A DNA stretch of 64,000 nt, taken from the NCBI GenBank assembly GCA_903939515.1, contig CAJAHH010000076.1:1-64000 (forward strand), read 5' to 3'. The notes below the pieces were generated by a model. It did not search any database. It worked only from the letters and a program-made list of their open reading frames with translations, and had not been told where the DNA came from. A program made the translations under genes and the position numbers. The DNA is from an uncultured Verrucomicrobiota bacterium (GTDB lineage Bacteria > Verrucomicrobiota > Verrucomicrobiia > Limisphaerales > UBA9464). Each line of letters begins with the position of its first letter. The stretch's first letter is position 1. Shown here one piece after another: positions 34,321 to 42,111 of the stretch.

Positions 34321-35270
34321 GCCTGTCTTCGGTCCAGGAACCGGGTTTGCGAGAGGGGTTTTATGTTGCGAGCCCGAGCCGCGGCCGGAACCCGATTCGA
34401 TGTGTTGGAGCCGGGCACTCGGAGACGGGTTCGCGTGCTGGATTAGCATCCCAACGGGCCGCCATCGCAGCCAAACAATTGCGTCAGTGTCATTGGTGCG
34501 CGCATCGCTGCGGGGTGGATCGTCTGGCCGGCCAAAGAGGCCCCTGTCATGCCGGTCCCGAGGGGCGCATTTTCAGTGCCCAGATCGAAGTGGGGGATGA
34601 ATCCGATTTGTGCCCTGTCTTCGCCGTGGCCTTCAGTGGGTGTGATCTCCGCTGTGATTTCTGCAACACCGGTCGCCAGAGTTGGGATGCGTCGGCGGGT
34701 TCCGTTCCCGAAGGGATCGAGCGGGAGGCTCTGCTGAGCCGTATCGGTCGGGCTTGGGAATCCGGCGCGGTGCGCAGCCTGATGATCCTCGGGGGCGAGC
34801 CGACGATTCATTTGGCTTCGGCTTTGGAACTGGTGGCGGCCCTTCCGGACGGATTGCCTGTGGTTTGGAAAACCAACGCCCACGGCACTCCGGAGTCCAA
34901 TGCCCTGTTGGATGGGGTCTTCGATGGTTGGGTGGCAGACCTCAAGTTCGGCAACGACGACTGCGCCCGGCGCATCGCCCGGGTGGAGAATTACTGTTCA
35001 ACCGTCCATCACAATTTGCGGTGGGCGGCGGGGCAAACTCGCCTAATTGTGCGGCACCTCCTACTGCCGGGGCACCTGGAATGCTGCTGGCGCCCGGCCG
35101 CGGCGTGGATGGCTGAGCACCTGCCTCAGGTGGAGGTGAGTTTGCGGACCGGCTTCTGGCCCGGTTGGTTCAGCAGCCGTCATCCGGAACTGAAGGCCCC
35201 GGGGAGATTGAGTGAGGCCCAGGAGGCCACTCGCATCGGGATTGAGGCCGGACTGCGACTCATCCAATGA
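34302..35270 (+). CDS. Radical SAM protein, PflX-like (COG1313 type)
   Basis: About 322 residues from GTG at 34302; a shorter start is possible because the first 45 residues look non-conserved. An N-terminal Cys cluster, QCHWCAHRCGVDRLAG then GPC, precedes the radical SAM motif SGCDLRCDFCNTG (CxxxCxxC, about residue 115) and the GGEP motif in LMILGGEPTIHL. This layout is that of PflX, an activase-like family of unknown substrate related to pyruvate formate-lyase activating enzyme. No glycyl-radical enzyme gene is nearby. It is flanked by two small proteins and precedes the Ycf46 ATPase by one gene. Confidence 0.85.
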   Translation: MEATLLSLSSVQEPGLREGFYVASPSRGRNPIRCVGAGHSETGSRAGLASQRAAIAAKQLRQCHWCAHRCGVDRLAGQRGPCHAGPEGRIFSAQIEVGDESDLCPVFAVAFSGCDLRCDFCNTGRQSWDASAGSVPEGIEREALLSRIGRAWESGAVRSLMILGGEPTIHLASALELVAALPDGLPVVWKTNAHGTPESNALLDGVFDGWVADLKFGNDDCARRIARVENYCSTVHHNLRWAAGQTRLIVRHLLLPGHLECCWRPAAAWMAEHLPQVEVSLRTGFWPGWFSSRHPELKAPGRLSEAQEATRIGIEAGLRLIQ

Positions 35271-35509
35271 ACTTTCGAGTTCCAGAACTCATGAATCCAT
35301 TACTTGAACGCTCGAACGATCCCAGTCCGTCGGAACCGTCCGGCCCACCCGTTCGCGATCCGGACTCGGTTCCGGTGGTTTCGGAGCTAATGCTGCTCAC
35401 CGACGGGCGCATTTTGGCCCACAACTTGACTCCGGAACTGGCGTTTTTTCTTCAGACTGCGCTGGATTCGGGCGACGCCTCCCCCTCCACTGAATCGACT
35501 TCTCCATGA
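35267..35509 (+). CDS. Small conserved-looking protein between radical SAM and Ycf46 genes
   Basis: The 80-residue protein has a disordered first half, rich in Pro and Ser. A compact segment follows, VVSELMLLTDGRILAHNLTP then ELAFFLQTAL. It overlaps both neighbours by 4 bp (ATGA), which is strong evidence that it is translated. It may be an adaptor of the AAA+ ATPase or a substrate of the radical SAM enzyme. Neither can be shown from sequence. Confidence 0.65.
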   Translation: MNFRVPELMNPLLERSNDPSPSEPSGPPVRDPDSVPVVSELMLLTDGRILAHNLTPELAFFLQTALDSGDASPSTESTSP

Positions 35510-37071
35510 CCTCCAACACGTTTGCCTCTGAACTCGAGGTGCTCATCCGAGCTCGGTATCCGCTGATTTACATCCAAACCAGCGAAGAGTTGCGCGTGAT
35601 CCCCATGGTGATGGACATCGCCGCCCGCCGGGGCAAGAAGGCCTTCGAGTGGTCTTACTCCACGGGCATCATAGCGGCGGGCACGAACATCCAAAGTCAG
35701 AAGGGGCGCTCGGGTGCCACCAAAGACCCGCTGGCCGCCCTGGATCAGGTGTTGGAGCAAGTGGAACCGGCGATTTTCCTCTTCAAGGATTTTCATCCGT
35801 TCCTGGCGAAGTCCAATTTCGCCGTCATCCGTAAGCTCAAGGACATCGCGCTGAACCTGAAGAACAGTTTCAAGACGGTCATCCTAGTGTCGCCACTGCT
35901 GGAGATTCCCGCGGAATTGGACAAGGAAATTACCGTCTTGAGTTTCCCGTTGCCCACCAAGGAAGACCTGGGCGCGTTGCTGGATCGAATTCTGGAGGAT
36001 GTGTGCTCCATCAAGGAGGTGAATATCGATCTGGACGCGGCGGGTCGTGATCGGTTGCTGCAAGCGGCCCTGGGTTTGACGCTCGGCGAGGCCGAGAATG
36101 TGTTCGCCAAGATCATCGTTAAGGACGCGCGCCTCTGCGGAGACGACGTCAACGAGGTGTTCGCCGAGAAGCAGCAAATTATCCGCAAGAGCGGCCTGCT
36201 GGAGTATTACGCCACCACCGAGAACTTCAGCAGCGTGGGTGGCCTGACCATTCTCAAGGACTGGCTGGTTAAACGGTCATCGGCCTTCTCGCCGGAAGCG
36301 CGGATCTTTGGTTTGCCGTTCCCCAAGGGAGTGCTGCTGCTGGGCGTGCAGGGGTGCGGCAAAAGCCTTTGCGCTAAGGCCATCTCGAGCCAGTGGCAGT
36401 TGCCGCTGCTGCGCTTCGACATGGGGCGGATGTTTGGAAGCCTGGTGGGCTCGTCGGAAGAGAACGTGCGCCGGGCCATCGCGGTCGCTGAGTCGGTTGC
36501 TCCGGCGATTTTGTGGGTCGACGAAATCGACAAGGCCTTTTCCGGTTCCCAGGGGAGTGGCTCGAGTGATGGGGGCACAGCCGCCCGCGTCTTCGGTACT
36601 TTTCTGACGTGGCTGAGCGAGAAGAATGCGCCGGTGTTCGTCGTCGCCACGGCCAATGACATCTCGCACTTGCCGGCGGAGTTGCTCCGTAAAGGCCGCC
36701 TCGACGAGATCTTCTTCGTGGATCTTCCGGCAGAACCCGAGCGCGCCGATATCTTTAAAGTCCACATCGGGCGGCGCGGTCGTTTTTCTGAAAACTTTAA
36801 TTTACCCGTCTTGGCGGCAGCCTCAACCGACTTCAGTGGTGCCGAGATTGAAGAAGCCATCAACAGCGCTTTGTATGAGGCCTTCTACGATGGGGGAGAT
36901 CTGACGACCGAGCATGTCCTGAATTCCATCCGTCAGACCGTCCCGCTGGCCCGCACCATGGATGAGCAAATCAACCGGCTTCGCAGTTGGGCCGAGGGTC
37001 GGGCGCGCAATGCCAGCACTCCCCGCAATGCGGGTCTGGGGGAACATTTGCCGAGAAAGATGGAGTTCTGA
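35506..37071 (+). CDS. Ycf46-type AAA+ ATPase
   Basis: The 521-residue protein has an N-terminal inactive-looking domain (LEVLIRARYPLIYIQTSEEL, about 8-260). A C-terminal AAA+ module follows, with Walker A GVQGCGKSLCAKA (about 281), Walker B ILWVDEIDKAF, sensor ATANDISHLPAELLRKGRLD with an arginine finger, and sensor 2 STDFSGAEIEEAIN. This order and these words are those of Ycf46, encoded in algal plastids and cyanobacteria and linked there to inorganic carbon use, and found in many other bacteria. Role here unknown. It is central to the gene run from 33.4 to 40.7 kb. Confidence 0.9.
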   Translation: MTSNTFASELEVLIRARYPLIYIQTSEELRVIPMVMDIAARRGKKAFEWSYSTGIIAAGTNIQSQKGRSGATKDPLAALDQVLEQVEPAIFLFKDFHPFLAKSNFAVIRKLKDIALNLKNSFKTVILVSPLLEIPAELDKEITVLSFPLPTKEDLGALLDRILEDVCSIKEVNIDLDAAGRDRLLQAALGLTLGEAENVFAKIIVKDARLCGDDVNEVFAEKQQIIRKSGLLEYYATTENFSSVGGLTILKDWLVKRSSAFSPEARIFGLPFPKGVLLLGVQGCGKSLCAKAISSQWQLPLLRFDMGRMFGSLVGSSEENVRRAIAVAESVAPAILWVDEIDKAFSGSQGSGSSDGGTAARVFGTFLTWLSEKNAPVFVVATANDISHLPAELLRKGRLDEIFFVDLPAEPERADIFKVHIGRRGRFSENFNLPVLAAASTDFSGAEIEEAINSALYEAFYDGGDLTTEHVLNSIRQTVPLARTMDEQINRLRSWAEGRARNASTPRNAGLGEHLPRKMEF

Positions 37072-37149
37072 TCATTGGCTCGATCCTGCGTGACGAATCT
37101 AAGTGAGCCCGGTCCAACCACATAACGTCCTGACATCCCCCAAAAAACT

Positions 37150-37623
37150 ATGAGTGCCGTCGCCATCATTGCTCCCATCGTCGTTAGTTCCTGGCCTGCC
37201 ATTAGCGCCGCGGTCGCCTCGGCTGCGGTCTCCATGGGCTTCAGTGTGGCCCGAGAGGTCGCCAACCAAGGTCTAAACCAGGACCTTCGTGCCGGTTCGA
37301 ATACCGTGACCCTCGATGTGCCGAACTGCTCGGCCGTGACGGGCACGCTGGGGCGGGATCAGCGAATCCAGATGGCCCGCGACGCAGTGACTGTCGAGTT
37401 CAGCCGCGATGCTCGCGGGCGTGATTCGGTGTGTGTCACCGGAGAGGGTTTCACCGACGTGCAACTGCGTGCCATTGGCGATGAGATCGCCGGCCGAACG
37501 GTTCAGCACTATGTGTTGGCGAAGCTCAAATCCGAGATGGCGGGCAAGGGAATGGATTTGGTCGAGGAGACCGTAGAACAGAATCAGTCCATCCGTCTCC
37601 GGGTCCGACATTGGCAGAATTAA
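37150..37623 (+). CDS. Ycf35/DUF1257-like protein
   Basis: The 157-residue protein starts with a hydrophobic Ala/Val-rich segment (IIAPIVVSSWPAISAAVASA). A strand-rich core follows (TVTLDVPNCSAVTGTLGRDQ). The tail GRTVQHYVLAKLKSEMAGKG with VEETVEQNQSIRLRVRHW resembles the end of Ycf35 (DUF1257), a family that travels with Ycf46 and DUF2997. The first half does not match that family, so the assignment is moderate. It lies 78 bp after the ATPase. Confidence 0.65.
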   Translation: MSAVAIIAPIVVSSWPAISAAVASAAVSMGFSVAREVANQGLNQDLRAGSNTVTLDVPNCSAVTGTLGRDQRIQMARDAVTVEFSRDARGRDSVCVTGEGFTDVQLRAIGDEIAGRTVQHYVLAKLKSEMAGKGMDLVEETVEQNQSIRLRVRHWQN

Positions 37624-37677
37624 GGTGCGGTCCTGACGCAGTCATCCCCCAGTAGATTCCAACCGACCAACAGTCCC

Positions 37678-37878
37678 ATGAAAGCGCGCGAATACGAAAT
37701 CACCATCGGCCCCACCGGAGAGGTCGAAATCCATGTCGAGGGATTCCAAGGCAAAGGGTGTGTCGAGGTCCTCCGGTTCTTCGAGCAGATGATCGGAAAA
37801 ACCCAAGAATTGCGGCACACCTCTGGATATTACGAACCGGACGAGGATGTGACCTTGCACAACAAGCAGCAGCACTGA
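37678..37878 (+). CDS. DUF2997 small protein
   Basis: The 66-residue protein reads YEITIGPTGEVEIHVEGFQG then GKGCVEVLRFFEQMIGKTQE and SGYYEPDED. This is the DUF2997 pattern: two strands, a Cys at the start of a helix and a Tyr-Tyr tail. DUF2997 genes are usually next to Ycf35/DUF1257 genes. The biochemical role is unknown. The gap to the preceding gene is 54 bp. Confidence 0.8.
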   Translation: MKAREYEITIGPTGEVEIHVEGFQGKGCVEVLRFFEQMIGKTQELRHTSGYYEPDEDVTLHNKQQH

Positions 37879-37899
37879 GGTTCCCAACTTCTTCGGCGG

Positions 37900-38856
37900 A
37901 TGGATTCCGAGACCTCAAGCTATTACCCGCCGCGCGCCGGGCGCCGGTGGATATCCCCGCGACTGGGCCAGTCGATCGATCGTCTCGGGCTGGCGCTCCG
38001 GCGGATGTGGAGGAGTAGCCCGCTAGGCCAATGGATGAGGTTGGTGACGGGATTCCAGTGGTTCTTGGCAGCCCTCATTCCGGGCCGAGGTTATGCGCTG
38101 TTGGGTCAGCGGACCTTGGGTCGGGTCTTCTTGGCGGGTTGGTGGCTGAGCGCGGTGGCTACCGTGATCCTGTTGTGCCATCCGACCATGGGATGGTTTT
38201 TGGGAGGCATGGCTTCCTGCCATTCCAGCGGACTGGCCTTCCTGATGCTGCGTCAGCATGAAGCGAACCAGGGCCACCCGGCCAGCCTCGCCGAGCGGAT
38301 CCTGCTGCCGCTGGTGTGCTGGGCGATTTATTACTGGTTGGTCTACCTGCCGGGCTTCGATCAGTTCCGGCTTCGCGTGGCCACCCCCTTGCGAATCACC
38401 ACTGAGGATCAAACCATGGCTGCGGTGTTCAACCCTCGGGTCCGGGTCTCCAAAGTGGAGCGCGGGGATTTGATCGCATTCCATCAAGAGGGGTTCCGCA
38501 TCCAACCTCAGGAGGAGATTGCCTGGGTTTTCGCGCCGGGCCCAACTTTCGGCAGGGTGTTTGGGCTTCCGGGGGATCGGATCGTCTTCACGCCGAAGTT
38601 GGTGCGAGTCAACGGTCGTGAGGTGCCGCGCCTGGAGGGCATGCCGATGGAGGGCGAGCAAGTGGTGGAACCCGGACAGTGGTTTGTTTGGCCCACGGTG
38701 CGGGTGCCACGGCAGGGCGTTATGGTCGGCGGAGTCCGCCGCAATGCCGAGGCACCCTTCGCAGAGGCCTTCCACCGCATGTCGGCGGTGCGACATTCCG
38801 ATTTCCTAGGTCGGGTCTATGGCCGATGGTTTTTCCACGATCAAACACAGCCATGA
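37900..38856 (+). CDS. Signal-peptidase-I-fold membrane protein lacking the catalytic dyad
   Basis: The 318-residue protein has three or four membrane helices in the first 155 residues. An S26-type domain follows. VERGDLIAF (box C), RVFGLPGDRIVF (box D) and GRVYGRWFF (end) are recognisable. Where active enzymes have Ser-Met in box B this has Thr-Met (DQTMAAVF), and the catalytic Lys of box D is replaced (TFGRVFG instead of YVKRVIG). It is therefore probably not a peptidase. The gap after DUF2997 is 21 bp, and the stop overlaps the next ATG. A structural or regulatory role is likely. Confidence 0.75.
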   Translation: MDSETSSYYPPRAGRRWISPRLGQSIDRLGLALRRMWRSSPLGQWMRLVTGFQWFLAALIPGRGYALLGQRTLGRVFLAGWWLSAVATVILLCHPTMGWFLGGMASCHSSGLAFLMLRQHEANQGHPASLAERILLPLVCWAIYYWLVYLPGFDQFRLRVATPLRITTEDQTMAAVFNPRVRVSKVERGDLIAFHQEGFRIQPQEEIAWVFAPGPTFGRVFGLPGDRIVFTPKLVRVNGREVPRLEGMPMEGEQVVEPGQWFVWPTVRVPRQGVMVGGVRRNAEAPFAEAFHRMSAVRHSDFLGRVYGRWFFHDQTQP

Positions 38857-39629
38857 GCCGCTTTGGGAAACTGGAATTTGAAACAGGGCCGGACTCTTCC
38901 GGGCAGCAGTCTCTGCGGCCGGCCGCCGGAGAGACACACTGGTCGTCGGAGGCCGCGCGCGCATTCAGCCTGGGTGACTTCGAATTGGCCCTGCGGCTTT
39001 TCGCCCGCGTGCTCGAGCACAATCCGACGAGCGTTCCGGCCTGGGCGGGGCAGGTGCGGTCTTTGATTGAGTTGGGCGAATTCCGTGAAGCCCGGTTGTG
39101 GGCCGACAAGGCCCTGGAGCGATTCCCGCAGGCGCCGGAGTTGTTGGCCGCGAAGGCCGTCGCTCTCGGGCGCTTGGGGGACCACGACAATGCCATCGCC
39201 TTTTCCGATGCCAGCATCGAGGAACGGGGGGATTCGGCCTACGTCTGGTTGGCTCGGGGCGATGTGTTTTTGTCGCGCCGCGAAAAACAGGCTGACCACT
39301 GCTTCGAACGAGCCCGCAGTATTCTTCCGTCCGACTGGACCTGCCTCTGGTTGATCGGGCGGATCCGCCGATTCCACGGCCAGTTCGCCAAGGCGCTGCA
39401 ATCGGCCCGCGACGCCTGCAGTCTGGCCCCGGGTGAGATTTCGCCATGGCTACTGGCGGGAGACTGTCAGCTTCTGCTGAGTTTCCATGACGAGGCCCGG
39501 GTTTCCTTCACTCAGGCTTGGCAAATCCAGCCGGATTCCCTGGCAGCGAGCGATGGTTTGAGCCGTTCTCAGCGCCCGGGCTTCCTGGAGCGGTGCACCG
39601 GTGTTTTCCGACGATTTCTTAGACCATGA
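38853..39629 (+). CDS. TPR protein
   Basis: The 258-residue protein has no signal peptide. It shows about five TPR-like repeats (ARAFSLGDFELALRLFARVL, GQVRSLIELGEFREARLWAD and on to about 230), ending in a basic helix (GVFRRFLRP). Both ends overlap neighbours by 4 bp. It probably bridges proteins, for example to the PilT-type ATPase that follows. Confidence 0.8.
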   Translation: MSRFGKLEFETGPDSSGQQSLRPAAGETHWSSEAARAFSLGDFELALRLFARVLEHNPTSVPAWAGQVRSLIELGEFREARLWADKALERFPQAPELLAAKAVALGRLGDHDNAIAFSDASIEERGDSAYVWLARGDVFLSRREKQADHCFERARSILPSDWTCLWLIGRIRRFHGQFAKALQSARDACSLAPGEISPWLLAGDCQLLLSFHDEARVSFTQAWQIQPDSLAASDGLSRSQRPGFLERCTGVFRRFLRP

Positions 39630-40708
39630 ACCCTCATATCGCCGACGCCATTCATTCCCGGATGGATCGACTGCTCATCGAAGCCGTGTCGATGGGTGCC
39701 TCCGATTTGCATGTGATCGTCGGAGTTCCGCCCGCCTTTCGGGTGACCGGCGAAATTCTCCTGGCCGATGAAGATGCCGTATCGCCCGAGGAGTGCGAAG
39801 TCATGGCCCAATCGCTCCTGACCGACTTGCAGCGGCAGAAGCTCGATCAGCTTTGGGAACTGTGTATTTCCATCCGCCACGCGGTGGCCGGTCGGATCCG
39901 GGTCACGTTCTACCGGCGCAATGGGGTCACCGAGCTGAGTTGCCGGTTCTGTGGAAAGCTCTTTCCGACTCGCGAGGAACTTGGCCTTCCATCTCGCATC
40001 GATGAACTGGCTCGTAAGACCAACGGGCTCATCCTGATCACGGGCCCCACCGGAGCGGGCAAGACCACGACCATGAACTACATGGTCGACCTCATCAATG
40101 GAGAGCGGCGCTGCAAGATCCTGACCATTGAAGATCCCATCGAACGAGTTCATGAAAACCGTCGGGCCATCGTGGTGCAGCAGGAAGTGCTGACCGATGT
40201 GCGTTCTTTCAACCATGCGCTCATCCATGCTCTGAGGCAGGATCCCGACGTTATTTGTATCGGTGAGATGCGCGACCACGAGACGATCCAGACCGCGCTC
40301 ACCGCAGCGGAAACCGGGCATCTTGTGCTGGCCACGCTCCATGCCCCCAGCGCGATGCATGCGCTGGAGCGGATCGTCGGGATTTTCGAAGGGAGTGCTC
40401 AGAAACAGGTCGTGCTGCAGTTGGCTAATTCTCTTCAGGGCGTCATTGCTCAGGATCTCATGCCTGCCATCGATCGGACTCGCCGAGTCTTGGCCTACGA
40501 ACTCTTGATGATGACTGCGGCCGCTCGGTCGGTGATTCGCGAGAATCAATTGCATCAACTGTACACGATTATGCAGTTGGGCGGCCGGGATGGTTCGGTG
40601 CTGATGGACAACTGTCTCTACGACCTCTATTCGAAGTGTCTAATTTCTTACGATGCCGCGATTTCGCGGGCCCGAGACCCCGATCGTTTCAAGCCGAACG
40701 GCAAATGA
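39626..40708 (+). CDS. PilT/PilU-type secretion ATPase
   Basis: The 360-residue protein is a type IV pilus retraction-type ATPase. SDLHVIVGVPPAFRVTGEIL opens the N-terminal domain. Walker A is GPTGAGKTTTMNY (about 143), the Asp box ILTIEDPIE, Walker B DPDVICIGEMRD and the His box ETGHLVLATLHAPSA. The usual AIRNLIREGK segment is replaced by AARSVIRENQLHQLYTIMQL, close to the family form. It lacks pilus genes beside it and instead ends the Ycf46 gene run. It may power pilus retraction or act within this cluster. Confidence 0.93.
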   Translation: MNPHIADAIHSRMDRLLIEAVSMGASDLHVIVGVPPAFRVTGEILLADEDAVSPEECEVMAQSLLTDLQRQKLDQLWELCISIRHAVAGRIRVTFYRRNGVTELSCRFCGKLFPTREELGLPSRIDELARKTNGLILITGPTGAGKTTTMNYMVDLINGERRCKILTIEDPIERVHENRRAIVVQQEVLTDVRSFNHALIHALRQDPDVICIGEMRDHETIQTALTAAETGHLVLATLHAPSAMHALERIVGIFEGSAQKQVVLQLANSLQGVIAQDLMPAIDRTRRVLAYELLMMTAAARSVIRENQLHQLYTIMQLGGRDGSVLMDNCLYDLYSKCLISYDAAISRARDPDRFKPNGK

Positions 40709-40716
40709 ATCTTGTT

Positions 40717-40740
40717 GTAGGCCCGGTGCCCTCACCGGGC
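40717..40740 (+). repeat. REP-like site: GTAG plus hairpin
   Basis: GTAG is followed directly by GCCCGGT, a 6-base loop and ACCGGGC, a perfect 7-bp stem. It lies just after the PilT gene stop and could also slow transcription. It fits the REP layout. Confidence 0.55.
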
Positions 40741-40854
40741 GGTCGGTGATCCGAAAACACCAATGTAACGTGCGGGCGTCTCGGAGATCCGCCCCCTTTC
40801 GCAAATGTCGGCTGAAGTCGGTCGAGGATTGGCGGGTTGGGTGCCTTTTCCCCC

Positions 40855-40882
40855 TTTACGCCAACGGGGCGGTGGCTAATAT
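40855..40882 (+). promoter_or_regulatory. Candidate sigma-70 promoter for tpiA
   Basis: TTTACG and TAATAT are 16 bases apart, and the tpiA ATG follows 16 bases after the -10 box. The stretch 40741-40854 holds no gene. Confidence 0.45.
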
Positions 40883-40898
40883 TCAGATTCTGTTTCGC

Positions 40899-41663
40899 AT
40901 GGATAAAGAGCGCAAATTAATCGTTGCTGGTAACTGGAAGAGCAACAAAACCAACTCCGAGGCCGTGGCCTTGGTCATGGACCTGATTCGCGAGCTGGCC
41001 GCGGTGAAGGAAGTGGATGTGGTGGTTTGCCCCGCATTCACGGCCCTTTCCGACGTCTCCAAGCTCGTGTTGGGTTCGAATATCCGTCTGGGTGCTCAGA
41101 ACCTCAGCGACTCAGGATACGGCGCCTTCACCGGTGAGATCGCCCCGGGCATGCTCCGTGAGTTGTCGGTTCGCTACGTGATTTTAGGTCACAGCGAACG
41201 CCGTCAGTTCCAAAAAGAGTCCGACGCCCTGGTCGCCAAGAAGGCCGCCAATGCCCACGCAAACAACCTGATCCCGATCGTTTGCGTTGGTGAGACCCTC
41301 GCCGAGCGCGAGGCAAACATTACTGAGAAGGTGGTCGAGACTCAGCTCCGCGGCAGCCTGGCAGGTCTTACGGCCGAGCAGGTGGAATCGACAGTGCTGG
41401 CCTACGAGCCGGTTTGGGCCATTGGTACCGGCAAGACGGCCTCCAGCGCTCAGGCCCAAGAAGTTCATGCATTCATCCGCAAGGTGCTCGTCTCGATGCA
41501 CGGTGAGGCCATTGCCCGCCGCGTCCGCATCCAGTACGGCGGCAGCGTGAAGGGCTCCAATGCCCGCGAACTGCTCCAGCAGCCCGACATTGACGGCGCG
41601 CTGGTCGGTGGCGCTTCTCTGGAATCCAAGGGTTTCGTGGAAATTATCAAAAACTCGATCTGA
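40899..41663 (+). CDS. tpiA: Triosephosphate isomerase
   Basis: The 254-residue glycolytic enzyme interconverts dihydroxyacetone phosphate and glyceraldehyde 3-phosphate. GNWKSNKT holds the catalytic Lys14, VILGHSERRQF the His and LAYEPVWAIGTGKTAS the catalytic Glu and the mobile loop. The phosphate grip is IQYGGSVKGSNARELL. ATG at 40899 gives the family length. secG follows 43 bp later, a common bacterial pairing. Confidence 0.98.
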   Translation: MDKERKLIVAGNWKSNKTNSEAVALVMDLIRELAAVKEVDVVVCPAFTALSDVSKLVLGSNIRLGAQNLSDSGYGAFTGEIAPGMLRELSVRYVILGHSERRQFQKESDALVAKKAANAHANNLIPIVCVGETLAEREANITEKVVETQLRGSLAGLTAEQVESTVLAYEPVWAIGTGKTASSAQAQEVHAFIRKVLVSMHGEAIARRVRIQYGGSVKGSNARELLQQPDIDGALVGGASLESKGFVEIIKNSI

Positions 41664-41706
41664 GTCTTTTCTCCGACTTCAACTTCTTCCCCAACTTTTT
41701 AATATC

Positions 41707-42111
41707 ATGGGTATCCTGATTGGTCTTTTGAGTTTCCTCCTCGTACTGGTGTGCCTCCTTCTGGGTCTGCTGGTTCTGATCCAGCTTCCTAAGAAAGAGG
41801 CTGGCATGGGCATGGCGTTCGGTTCCGGCGCAGTGGATACCCTGTTGGGTGCCGGTGCTGGTAGCGCGCTGACGACCATCACCAAGTGGACCGGCGGTGT
41901 TTTCCTAGGCCTCTGCATCCTTCTGGCTTGGTTGGGTAACATGAAGAACAGCTCTGGTTCCGCGGCTAAAGCGGTGCGCGAGGCAGTGACCCGCTCTGAA
42001 GCAGCAGCTCCTGCCTCTTCGGCTGCGTCCGCGGTTAATACTCTCATCACCCCGACGAACGCGGCCCCGAAGGCGCCGGTTTCTGCCCCTGCTGCCCCTG
42101 CTACAAAGTGA
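41707..42111 (+). CDS. secG: Preprotein translocase subunit SecG
   Basis: The 134-residue protein starts with a membrane helix (ILIGLLSFLLVLVCLLLGLL). It then has the SecG signature IQLPKKEAGMGMAFGSGAVDTLLG, split over residues 24-47, and a second helix (about 58-78). An Ala/Pro/Ser-rich tail of about 50 residues is typical of this phylum. SecG assists SecYE in export. It follows tpiA. Confidence 0.92.
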   Translation: MGILIGLLSFLLVLVCLLLGLLVLIQLPKKEAGMGMAFGSGAVDTLLGAGAGSALTTITKWTGGVFLGLCILLAWLGNMKNSSGSAAKAVREAVTRSEAAAPASSAASAVNTLITPTNAAPKAPVSAPAAPATK

